Below, one piece after another: positions 36,283 to 47,115 of a stretch of 64,000 bases of DNA. Source of the stretch: Warburgia ugandensis (lineage: Eukaryota; Streptophyta; Magnoliopsida; Canellales; Canellaceae). Numbering within the stretch: position 1 is the first letter of the stretch; each line of letters opens with the position of its first letter. The position numbers and the translations under genes were made by a program. A model generated the notes under the pieces. The model saw nothing but the letters and a program-made list of their open reading frames with translations. It was not told the DNA's origin and searched no databases. The stretch lies in assembly GCA_035236585.1 (NCBI GenBank), contig CP141128.1:29479618-29543617 (forward strand). Direction: 5' to 3'.

Positions 36283-38898
36283 TGTAATGACCCCAATTTT
36301 TGTAATATTAAAATCTCATGAAAAGTTCAGTTTTAAAGATAAGGGCATTTTGGTCATTTCACTAGTCACCTTGACTAAACCTAGGAATTTGGTCCTAAAA
36401 ATGGTGCCATTAGATGCGTCTCAGAAAAAGGAATCCAACGAGACCAAATTCACCCAAAACGAAGTTAAAATGAGCAAGTTATGGCCCTTTGAAGTTCAGG
36501 GGCAAAACTTGAATTTTTACAAAAATGGGTTTAGCGGCAAAACACAGGGGCCCGTTTTGATACGGGCACCCTTCATCTTCAACCTCCTAGAGGTTTCTGG
36601 AACGGCGGTATTTCGAGGAGAAACCACCGCCATTCTGGAGGTTTCTCCACCTCCATTCAAAGGTAGTTAGAACCCCTCCAGAACCCTCTTTAAAAGCCCT
36701 ATAAATAGAGCTCTTGGGCGCCTCTAATGGCAGCCCAAAACGTGGGAGAAAACCCATTGAGGAGCAGTGACCTAGAGGAGAAAACATGGAGGAAAAACCA
36801 GCCACCAAGCAGGTACGCACAAAAGATCCCCAAACCCATCTCACCCACAGTCCTAGGCTCGGTTTCCCTGGGTTTTTGCATAAAAATCCATGGGGAATCG
36901 GTCTCTAGGGAGTCACCAAGGACCCTAGGACATCCCCAGGGCCGCACTAGTTCCTCAGGGATGAACCAGGGCATCCCAAGGACTCCCCGGTCCCCCAACA
37001 ACGGAAACGTCCCTATCCAGACGAGACACGTCGAACGTGTCTGAGAGGAAACCAACGGGCGCATCTGTGGACGCGCTCGCTAAAGAGGAAGACGGGTTGA
37101 GGAGTGCCGCGCGTCTGCAGACGCGCCCGCTGAGGCACACGCCGTAGATGCTCAGTACGCTAGCAAAGGCATTGTTTTTGGTTTGTTAAGGAAGCCAGGG
37201 CACATGACGCTGACGCACAGTGCCATAGCATTCCGTTTTTTAATTCTTAAGGGTCTTATGTACGTGCGACACTAAAACACTTATAACTTGAGATCTAGAG
37301 CTCCGATTGAGGCGCCACAAAAGGCGTTGTGTCCGTGTCGACGACGCGGACACATCAAAACTATAAAATCCTTGATCTAAGTCCAGTCAAAGGTGGGCAT
37401 AACCCTTAGAATAGGATGGTGGCGCGTGGCCATTAGACCATTGGAAAATTGATAATACTAAGGCCCAATTAGGACCTTAGGACACCCATAGGCATAGGGA
37501 TGGACCCCTAATGCCTAAGTAAAAAGACCAATTACTCTAAAAACCCATAAAAGATAGGCCAAACTAACCTTGAGTCCCCAAACCATGTTCAGGAGTGTAC
37601 GAGGACAAATGGGTTAGCGCGTCCTAGCTAGGTAGGTGCTCTATCACTATTAGATTCTTTTAAAAGAACCATTATGATTTTGAGAACATATGTTTTAAAT
37701 ATATGACTTGATTTGCATGACTTAATTCAGCATGCATGATAAATGCTTTGTACATAGCCATGTTTTGAAATGATTGCATATACATTATGTACATATATGG
37801 GTTGCAATCAAGTGCATACATTGCATGATTTAAGTACTTGCAAAGATTGTATGTCCTTGAGGGTTGCCAAAAGACGTTGGAGTGCCGAGGGCCAGGCAGT
37901 TGTGAGGGACCCAAAAAGGACAAGTTTTAACAAGAGGTTTTGGCTTCTTAAATCTTTTGTGATTTGGGCAAGTAAGCATGTGTGTGCTATGCCGAGGGGT
38001 CTGGGTTGGCCACCCGGCCTCTACCACTAATAGGTGGATGGGTACCACGCCCAAAAAGAGGCAAGTCCCTACGTCGACTGCATATGGTACAGGGGGCTAC
38101 CACTGGTGTCACGGCACTGGGTCGACGTGTCATAGGCCTCGTGGAGGCTATGACCGAGTGTCCTCAGGTACCCAGGGACCACACGGCGAGGAGGTCGTGG
38201 GCATAGTGGACCCTATGGTTTGATGATTTATGTGCATTTCATATAGCATGATATGAGGTTGGTCAACCATACCATACTAGAAATCCATGAGTTGGATTCC
38301 ATGAAGCATTTTATGCATATCATGATGTTATGATATATATGTATATGATACTTTCGATTTTGGATTATATGATCCTTTAAGTCGTTAGTATTTCAGTTTG
38401 ACAATGGATTTTGATGTCGATATTGAACTTGAGAATTCCGACATGCACATGTTTTGGAAAGAGCATATAATTTTAAAACATCGCATGCATTATAAAACTA
38501 GTAGTGATAGATTCCTACTGAGTATAGTATATACCCACCCTATCCTTAACATTTTTCAAGATAATTCCATCTACGAGTAGAGGACATCTATATTAGTGCT
38601 GCAGGCAAGTGAATCAAAAAGGGAACAATCATACATGTAAGTAAACTCTACCCTTTCGACATGTATTTAATTACAGTGGGGCTATGTGTTGTAACTGGAT
38701 AGACTTGGGGAAAAATGTTTATGATTTCTGTAGTTTTTCAAAAATTACCTTGGATGTTGTGAAAGCAAAATGACACTCGGGGGTTTTTCACTGCATTACA
38801 TGGTTTTTTTATAAAATGGTTTTCAAATAGGGATGCATCCCGCCTTAGGAAATTAGGTATTGCATTTAAAAATGCATGAGAAAACCCGGGTCGTCACA
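36283..38898 (+). mobile_element. A-type LTR, full length, plus (3' LTR)
   Basis: 2,616 bp from TGTAATGACCCC to GGGTCGTCACA. It follows the polypurine tract, so it is the 3' LTR of the 32,897-36,282 internal region. TATAAATA lies at 36,700-36,707; the inverted repeat around it is weaker here (GCCCTAT, AA, ATAGAGC). Exact CpG palindrome at 37,109-37,126. Its right end is one boundary of the ACATG-flanked block. ORFs of 60-127 aa within it are incidental. Confidence 0.88.
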
Positions 38899-38903
38899 AC
38901 ATG
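38899..38903. repeat. Target-site duplication ACATG, right
   Basis: Partner of 15,782-15,786. It directly follows the LTR terminus GTCACA. Confidence 0.85.
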
Positions 38904-39201
38904 TAAGTAAACTCTCAACCCTTTGGACATGAAGTTGTATTTAATTGCAGTTGGGCTATGTGTTGTGACTGGAAAGACCTGAAGAAAAATATTTATGATT
39001 TCTGATGCTTTTAAAAAAAAAAACTACTTTGGTAGTTGTGAAGACAAATGACACTCGGGGTTTTCAAAAATGAGTTTAAAACTAAAGGTTTTCCGCTGCA
39101 TTGCATGGTTTTTAAATAATGGTTTTCAAATAGGGATGCATCCCGCCTTATGAAATTAGGTATTGCATTTAAAAATGCATGAGAAAACCCGGGTCGTCAC
39201 A
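38904..39201 (+). mobile_element. A0 solo LTR, 3' end
   Basis: TAAGTAAACTCTC through GGGTCGTCACA, which is exactly the segment missing from the LTR at 13,422-15,786. With that part it makes an LTR of about 2,660 bp, the same size as the other A LTRs. It is followed by GTACA, the partner of GTATG/GTACG on the left. Confidence 0.85.
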
Positions 39202-40800
39202 GTACAGGTGCAAGTCCTAGTCTACCAGGGCATGCGCGCATCCCGGGAACTGTGGGCGCAGGGCTCGTATAGACAAAAGTTGGCTTTTTCATGACGTTGT
39301 AACACTAAAAATCCAATTTTTCATGTTTAAATGATATACAGGAGCCATAAAGGTACTCTAGGACTCGTCTGCAAGAGGAACACGAGCTAAGTGATGACAA
39401 TCGAGGTAGGTGTTCTATCGCTACTAGACTTTTAAAAAGAACCCATGATGCTTTGAGAATGCATGTTTTGAGTCATGATTGCCTTTCTAATATTATATAA
39501 ACTTATGTTACGTCCTTATGCACATGACCTATTTAGCATGAAATGATTTCATAAATGAACTTAGCATACATATGAAAAATACATTGCGCATATATTGCCA
39601 AGACATGTGTTACATGCATAGACATGTTTTGAAAAAGGATTCTTGGTTGCATGATAAGTGTAGCCTTGGTTGATGAGGGCGGGCCGATGAGGGTAGGCCA
39701 AAGAGGGCTGATAGGCTTCTAGGCAGGGTTATGACTTTGAATGCGAGACTAACATGAGTAGATTTTATGCATTACATGCATGTTTTGCAACTGATTGCAT
39801 AAATTGCCTGATTTGTGATGATTGAGCTTTGGCTTTATCTTTAGATGCTTTTGGACTAGTAAGCTTGTGGGCGCTATGCCAAGAGGTTTGGGGTCGCCTC
39901 CCAGCCTCTACCACTATAGGTGGAAAGGGTACCACACCAAAAAGGCATGTCCTTACTTCGGTTGTTGAGTGGTACCGAGGACTACCACTAGTGTCATGGC
40001 ACCCAATCAAAGTGTCATATGCCCCGTGGAGGCTATGACCGAGTGTCCCCAGGTACCTGGGGACCACACCACGATGAGGTTGTGGGCATAGTGTGCCGTA
40101 TGTTTTTGAGGATGTACTGCATTGCATATGGCATGACATGAGTATGGTCAACCATAGATCCATGAGTTGGATTCAGATGAGCATCTTATGCATATCATAG
40201 TATATTTTCGTGATATTTATGTTACTTTCGACTTGGATTATAAGGTTCTTTAAGTCGTTAATATTCTATTTTGACAATGGCTTTTAATATCGATATTGAA
40301 TATGAGTGTCCAAACATGCACATGGTTTAAAGAACATATGTTTTAAAACATAGCATGCATTGTAAAACTAGTAGTGATAGACTCTTACTGAGTAATTGAG
40401 TATAGTGTATACTCACCCAAATATATCATTTTTCAGGACAACTCCACTCACAAGTAGAAGACGCCACAGAAAATGTTAGTGCTACGAGCAAGTAAATAAA
40501 AAAGAGACAATTATACATGTAAGTAAACACTCTACCCTTTGGACATGTATTTGTATTTATTTACAGTTGGGCTGTGAGCCGTGACTGGATAGACCTAGGA
40601 AGACATTTATGATTTCTGAAATTTTTACTTTGGTTGTTATGAAAGCAAATGACACTTGGGGTTTTCAAAATGAGTTTAAAACAAAATATTTTTTGTTGCA
40701 TCGCATTGTTTTTATAAAATGGTTTTCAAATAGGGATGCATCTCTCCTTAGGAATTAGATCTTGCATTTAAAAATGCATGGGAAAACCTAGGTCGTCACA
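39202..40800 (+). mobile_element. C-type LTR, 3' part
   Basis: Continuation of 12,973-13,421. It diverges from A LTRs in the first 200 bp but shares the later order: AGGTAGGTGTTCTATCGCTACTAG (given in part), GCGCTATGCCAAGAGG, GGTACCACACC, CTCACCC with TTTTTCAGGA, and the terminus GGTCGTCACA. It ends exactly at 40,800 before TTACC. A short 14-bp-period run (GATGAGGGCGGGCC, GATGAGGGTAGGCC) lies near 39,670. No gene and no internal region are seen, so it is probably a solo LTR. Confidence 0.7.
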
Positions 40801-40805
40801 TTACC
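40801..40805. repeat. Target-site duplication TTACC, right
   Basis: Partner of 12,968-12,972, directly after the C LTR terminus GTCACA. Confidence 0.75.
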
Positions 40806-41440
40806 TTCTTGTTCTTTATCAAGATCTGAGGCTATCGTTACAGGCAAGGACTCATCTGGTCCTAAGTAAGAATATTTTCGATTTTCATCTAGTGGCTTAA
40901 GGACCAAGGTAGATGGTTTCTCTATTGGTGGTACTAGGATAGAATTTGATGTAGGAAGATGTTCCACTAGAGGGCCCCACTTGGAGGTATCCATAATAGG
41001 TGTAGCATCCAAAAGGTTATTTATCTCTTTGATGGATTGGTCTATATCAAAATCACAGTTAAAATGTGTTAAACATGCCTCAAGTGGGTCTAGGATAGAC
41101 GATGGTCGATTGGCATCTTGAAGTAGACCATTTTAATTTACAACACAAGAATCATTTAGATGCTGATGATCGACATTAAAAACATTAAGATTAACTTTCA
41201 TATTGTGGAAGGACAACTTCATCACACCATTTTCTATAATTTATGATGGCGTTGGATGTTGCTAAAAGTGGATGTCCAAGATTTACTAGGATCTAACACT
41301 AAGGTTTGACACAAGTTGTGTGTCTAGGACAATAAAATCTACATGAAAGTAAAATATGTGCACCTGTATTAAAATATTCTCAACCATATAGATCAAAGTG
41401 GTCACCTACTCAGTGAGGAAGGCTTTCTTTTGCACATTAA
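40801..41440 (-). pseudogene. Pre-RT and protease remnant (E1)
   Basis: The minus strand from right to left shows KKAFLTE, then ENILIQVH, VDFIVLDT, NGVMKLSFHNMKVNLNVF, and near the left end DATPIMDTSKW, YSYLGPDESLPVTIASDL and DKEQEG. This is the end of the Athila aspartic protease plus the linker before RT. The protease active-site section (DLGAS region, present in E2 at 63,916) is missing between LTE and ENILIQV. The frame resumes at 12,967 beyond the large insertion. TTACC at 40,801-40,805 is the right target-site copy. Confidence 0.85.
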
Positions 41441-42820
41441 GATTTCACTTTTGTGTACAAAGCTCTTTAAGAAATTTGGCATAAGCAGAAATGTCTTCAA
41501 TAGCAATGAGTAATGAAATATTGATTTGTACATGTTTAAACACATCCATTATCTCATTAAAATTACTTCCTTTCTTAACCTTCTTTAATAATTGAGGTAA
41601 TGGGGATTTAGGCACATAAGGTTCCTCCACCATAGGCTTAGATGGAGTAAGAGATTTTTGTGTTTTCTCTTTCTCCTATGTTTTAGCTGGTTCATACTCC
41701 TCTCTAATTTCCTTAGTCTTCCCTACCTTGTTATCAACTTGACAGCCACTTTGGAAATTGTTCTTAGACCATGAAAAATTAGGATGCATAGCCCATCCTA
41801 AATTGTAGGTATCAAAGTAAGGATTATTGCTCGGATTGCGATATGCATTTAGAGCATTTGCTTGTTCCAAAAAATATTCAATGTGCATGTTATTAGATGC
41901 ACGCTTAGTAGCTAAATGTGTAGGGCTATCACAAATAGGACAAACTTTTAGTGGAGGTTTAGTGGATGTATTAGCAGCTATTATAACATCTATTATAACA
42001 TCTAGTTTAGTAGTCATTGTCTACAACATATTTTTCACCTTGTCCATTCTCCTATTGGAATAGTTTCATTGCTAGGAATTGTCTGCTAAAGTTTGAAAGA
42101 ATTCCTAAGCCTCTATTTCATTTTTCAACATGAGGTCCCTTCCACTAGTTGAATCTACCATTTTTTTCTTTTGAGGTGTAAGTGCCACATAGAAATACTA
42201 AACTTGCTGCCATTTTTCAAATCCATGGTGAGGACACTTTTGCAACAACTCATTCCACCTTTCCCAACATTCATAATATTGCTTATCTTCTCATTGCTAG
42301 AAATTGATGATGTCCTTAAGAAGGGAATTGGTCTGTGGGATAGGGAAGAATTTGTTCAGGAACTTTTTAGACAACTGGTCCCTTGTGGCAATGGAACCGA
42401 CCTCTAAAGAATTCAACCATGATTTGGCCTTATCTTTCAATGAGAAAGGGAACAACCTAAGTCTAATAGAATCATCTGAGACATTTCAGAACTTGAAGGT
42501 AGCGCAAATATCAAGGAACTCCTTAATATGTAGGTAAGGATCCTCTCTCTCTCTCTCTCTAGACCATAATATGTTGGGAGTAACTGATTGACTCCAAGTT
42601 TAAGTTCAAAGTGGTTTGCATTGGTGGGTGGTAAGATGATGCATGATAGGGTATTTAGCTGGAGTGTCACATAGAAATCTCTTATGGCCAGCTTATTGCT
42701 CTTCCATGGGGTTAGGAATTTGATTTCTTACTCCTTGCCTATGGGTATGGCCAATCTCGGGATCTAATGGTACTAGCTCAGTATTCTGAGATCGACAACC
42801 TTACATGCACTAAGATAAAA
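41441..42820 (-). pseudogene. Athila-type gag remnant (E1)
   Basis: The minus strand starts near 42,810 with RSQNTELVPLDP, then LPPTNANHFELKLGV, LLPTYYG, the gag core (stops and shifts, about 42,150-42,500), a degenerate zinc knuckle VCPICDSPTHLA (about 41,930-41,950; the final Cys of CX2CX4HX4C is Arg), QANALNAYR, GWAMHPNFSWSKN, and at the left VEEPYVPKSP, KGSNFNEIMDVF and AKFLKELCTQK. It is homologous along its length to E2 (61,943-63,780). A CT microsatellite (about 42,541-42,561) sits in the coding sequence and shifts the frame. Confidence 0.88.
42541..42561. repeat. CT microsatellite in gag
   Basis: About ten CT units, read on the minus strand as GA repeats giving RERERE. E2 has GRDREDPYLH here, so the repeat grew from a short GAGA-rich coding motif. 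Confidence 0.85.
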
Positions 42821-43940
42821 ACCTATGTAAATAATGTAACATAACTCTAAATGTGACTACCAACTCTATTAATGCACAATCAATCCAAACAGTTCACTAA
42901 CAAGCTGTTTTGATAATCTTTTTTAATCTGCAGGTTTTAAACTTAGAACTAGATAGCTCCTTTTATCTAGGCTCGACTACTGCTTACCAATTAGGTCTTT
43001 CTTTAAAGTGGTTAATACATTTCTCATGGAAGGAGTCACTTAGACCTTAATAATCTTCAACAAAAGGCATGGGAAAATTACTTGGATTTTAAATAGCCAC
43101 TATAACTGCAATGCTCATAAGCCACTAGAGTGACAATAAATCTCCTCCTTCTAAAAGGTTCCTACAAGCTAGAAACTGTAAGTCTCTTGCTACTTTACTT
43201 TAAATCAAGATTCAAGGGTTGGAATCATAAACATATAAGGAATTGATTTGACTAGCTAGGTGGGCCAAGGATCTAGTGATGAAATCTACACCTTATCTTA
43301 TGAGGGTTCCTATGGGGCTCTTACTATCAATGTGTTCCATCCACCATAAAGCAATAAATGTGTTATGCAAAACAAGAAAAGAAAAACTAATGCCTATGTA
43401 CATGCTATCAAACAAAGTAACCTTTATTAAATAGGTTCAATCTAATGCAACATGGAGAATGAATGACAATAAACTATATGAATTACCTTATTAGCCAATG
43501 TACAAACCTCACTAAATGCAACTATACTAAGAAAATAAAAGAGTGAGAGAAGCTTACCGTGGGGTTTCTGATGAAGATCAAGTGTGAGCCACCATATCCC
43601 ACACTTGGCTTGTATTATTACAACCCATTTAAAATAAAATAAAAAATTATATATTATAATGCGGCCTCACTACAAGTTCACCCAAAAACCTAATCTAAGA
43701 AAGCAATGAAAAACTAATTAAGTTGATGAAGCTTTGGCCTATAGGATTGCCATCGCTCCATTTTTCAAATGCCCCTTGCACATAATAAAGAAATATGTCA
43801 ATTTATGAGATATTAGCAAAATATACAAATATGATGCAAAAATCCTAATTTAATGCAAACTAAAACTATGACTAGAGACAAACAATCTAAATAAAGATCC
43901 AACCATACATCCATTGCAATTCTAAGTACATGGTGTAGCT
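42821..43940 (-). mobile_element. Untranslated leader of E1
   Basis: Matches the E2 leader (about 60,800-61,940) on the minus strand. Shared parts are the segment at 43,545-43,620 (plus-strand GGGGTTTCTGATGAAGATCAAG and CCACACTTG), the ACTAGAGTGACAATAAAT stretch near 43,125 and the poly-purine stretches. No ORF. The primer-binding site expected near 43,930 is not recognisable. Confidence 0.65.
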
Positions 43941-45615
43941 TTAAATTACTTGCAAGCATGCGAATCAAAGTAGTAATTGCCCATGAGAGAGTTCAATCTT
44001 ATGAGAAATCTCATAGATTTAGATATTGATTAGATCTTAATTAAATTACTTATCTTTATCCAAAGAGAGATTGTTTTGATTAAACTAGGAAGTTAAACAA
44101 TATGGAAAAGGAAACATGCATCAAATTTGAAAGTACAATTAAAAGAAACTTTCTTAAAATAAAGATATTCAATGAAATTAGAAGCTTTCTTAACTATTCA
44201 ATAAAAGAAACTAATGAAAAATTACAATGAAGGAATCTGGGAAACTTCAACTAAGGAAACTTGCTAAAAATGAAACTATCCTAAATTAACACTTTCCTAA
44301 AACTTTCTAAAATTAAAAATTTCTAAGACTAAATTAGACTCTTTCTAAACTAAACTAAGAAGAAAACAACTAACTAACTAATGCTGAAATAAAATAAATA
44401 AGCAAATAAGCAAAACTTAAATATAATTTACCCAGGCACCATGCACATGAACCTTGGAGTTGTGCACGTGGTTTTTGGGGTCATTTGATGGACAGCATAC
44501 ATGAAGTAAATGCATGTTAACATGAAATCTAATACCAGCACTAACTAAACAACCTAACAAGCTAAATGTCTTCCTGTGGAATAAATCAAATAAATGTGTA
44601 GGGAATGCTAGAAACTATGCATGAGCATTCAATGAAAAAAATCGAAAAATATAGTGCTCATGAAAGTCAAATCAAACAAGGCATGAATTGAAACTTAGCA
44701 ATCACTTTTCATTGAAGATAACATTCAAGAATTAAAGTAATTTAAAACTAGAATCAAACAGCAACAATGACCTTTAAATAATTCTATTGATTGACTTGAA
44801 AATTACTTCAAATTGGATGCACATATGCATAGATGGAAAAGTAAAAAATGTGAACTCTTCTAATGCCTAGAACTTGATAAAAATCAATGATAAAACACAC
44901 TCAAATGATCACAATCTAAACTTAGATATCATATAGGTGATACTCATAAGAGAAATCAAGGGAATAAGGACATGAAAGATTGGAATGAATAAGCAAAAAA
45001 ATGCCCAAAATTAGCTCTAAATTTAAGTGAAAAACAAGGAAAAGAAGGAAAGCAACAAGAAGATTCAAGATACTTTTCTTTTGGTTGTCAATACTAGAGA
45101 AAAAGTAACTTTGATCTTGAAAATTTAAGCAAGAAAAACTAGAGAGATGGAGGCAGAGAATAAAGGAAAAACAGTTAGCTCTCTGTGTATAAAAGTGGAG
45201 AAACAAAACAATGAAAAGAGCAAACAATGAAAGTAAGGAATGAAAGAAAGAAACTAATCTGGAATTGAAGTACAAAAGAAAAAGAAATACTTGAAGAATT
45301 ATAGGAAAAGTAGACAAAAAGAAGCCAAAGTCCAAAGCTCCAAAGATCCCCAATGTAGTGTACCTCTTTCAAGGAGTTTAGAACAAACTCCTCTACTTGA
45401 AAATTGTGAGAAACTCATGGAGTTTTATAGAGTTTTTGACTTCCAATTTTGATGAGATCCTATTCTAGGAAGAGAAAAGAGAATTAGAGTTAGAAAAGTG
45501 AAGTGGAGAGATAAGATTAGAACATGAGGTGAGGTGGAATGGGTAGAATTAGAAAGGGGGAGAAAGACATGGAATGACTTGGAATTAGGTGGGAAGGCAC
45601 CATCGTTTTAGGGTC
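43941..45615 (-). mobile_element. 5' LTR of E1, U3 truncated
   Basis: 44,510-45,615 matches 1-1,070. The minus-strand TATA box at 45,423-45,429 leaves only about 190 bp of U3 before the sequence passes into the post-integrase region of E3 at about 45,616. This one LTR therefore borders both E1 (left) and E3 (right). The minus-strand ORF of 143 aa (44,922-45,353) is low-complexity, Phe/Leu/Ser-rich, lies in R/U5 and has no counterpart kept open in the other LTR, so I do not treat it as a gene. Confidence 0.65.
45423..45429 (-). promoter_or_regulatory. TATA box of the E1 5' LTR
   Basis: TTTTATA on the plus strand, in the same context as 879-885 (AGAGTTTTTGA follows in both). Confidence 0.6.
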
Positions 45616-46620
45616 ATCAAAAGAATGGGTATAAAGGTAAACAAAGGCTATCTGAAAAATATGTAAAGGTCTTCTATTAATGTATTAACAACTTTTCCAT
45701 TTTTCTTTACAAGAGTCAACATTCTTCTTCTTCATTGGCTATCTTTCACTTTTTCACTTGACTTTATATAGCCTTTTTAAATTTGTCCTTCTTTTTAACC
45801 TTTTTATTTTTCATCTCTTGAACTATGTTGTTCGTACTTTTTGTTTTAGTTGTTCTTCAATCTTCTCTACATATTTCCAAAGTAAATGGGTAAAGGATAT
45901 ATTGTTCAATATAGGTGAAGGTTGTTTGGCTATCAAAGAAAATACTTATATTTTAAAGGTTCAATGGTCTAACTATTGGAAAATAACATTGGAAAAGCTA
46001 AAGGCTCTGGGTTTACAAAGGATGGCCTTTATCATTTATTAGAATGACCATAAACTTACGATATATATGGTATAGTATTTGGTAATTTCTCAATAGTTGA
46101 TCGAGATGAAGAATAATGAGACCAACTAAGAACTAATGTCTACAAAAGAAAATTTTGAATTTATGCATAATCCTCAAAAAAGGAATAATGGCTCTAAACT
46201 TACTTAGTTATATGTCTCCACATATCTTCTTTAGGATCTCTAAGTTATATTTTTTGTTCAACTAAAACTATATATAGCTATTTTATGCAATTAATATTCT
46301 AGTTTAACTTTTCCTAAATCACTTTGGAAAAACAATAAAATAGTGCACTAATTGTATTTAACTTATTAACAAGATAAAGTTCAAAAGATAACTGAATATT
46401 TAGAAAAACTAAATTCTCATCTTTATCAAGGAACTTATCAAAAATATTATTTAAAAGTTTCCCAAATTATAAGAAAAGCTTAGAAATCTCATGTATATCT
46501 ACACCCCAACTTGATCTAAGCATTATCCTCAATGTTTTGAAATGTAGGACATCTATATAATGAATGGTTGATGCAGAACACTACGACTCTAAAAACCTTG
46601 GGTTGCCTCCCAGTGAGCAC
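45616..46620 (-). mobile_element. Post-integrase region of E3
   Basis: Matches 3,850-4,920 of E1 in order: AGAGGTCTTC or AAAGGTCTTC, GGATGGCCT, GGRTCTCTAAGT, then CTCATGTATATCTAC and the TTGGGTTGCCTCCC box at about 46,600. No continuous ORF; the 94-aa ORF at 45,758-46,042 is not conserved in E1. Integrase and RT, expected to the right, are absent. Confidence 0.6.
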
Positions 46621-47115
46621 TAAGCTTAGTGTCTTTAGACAGACATGTCCTATAACTAATCTAACTATCCTAAACCTATCAATGAAATGGGAAAATTTTC
46701 ACACCACTTCAAAATCTTATGGTAGTCTATATATATTCTCCACCTTAAAATTTTTGGAGGTGATAACATTAGCATACAATAAAGCACCATAATTTTTTAT
46801 TTGGTGGGACCACATTGAAATTGATGATCCCCCATTTTCACAATTTTATGGTAGTCAATATACTTCCTCCACCTCAAAATTTGAGTGGTGGGAACATGAG
46901 AGCATAAAAAGGCGACCTTGAAATTTTTTTGGACCATATTGAAATGAATGGTTCCCTTTTCAACAAATTGAGGGATAATGGGGCTCGTAACAATCAGTAT
47001 ATGTTTTTCCTCTATCTCCCTTACATTTCCCTAAAATTGGGCTATAAGTTAACTCTGAGCTACCCTAAAATTGATCCAATGGAGGTAGTGTGGGGCTTAA
47101 ACCCTTAGTGTGTTC
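46621..47115 (-). repeat. Noncoding stretch with a 155-160-bp direct repeat
   Basis: Two diverged units around 46,690-46,845 and 46,846-47,000 share TTATGGTAGTCTATAT or TTATGGTAGTCAATAT, CTCCACCTYAAAATTT and ACCAYATTGAAAT. This occupies the place where the polymerase would be. I see no gene. Confidence 0.55.

Noticed and set aside
39660..39720. CRISPR-like or minisatellite array
   Set aside because: Only two or three imperfect 14-bp units without spacers, inside an LTR of a plant genome.
44922..45353. 143-aa hydrophobic ORF as a membrane protein
   Set aside because: Low-complexity Phe/Leu/Ser run from AT-rich LTR R/U5. The homologous region at about 420-850 does not keep the frame open.
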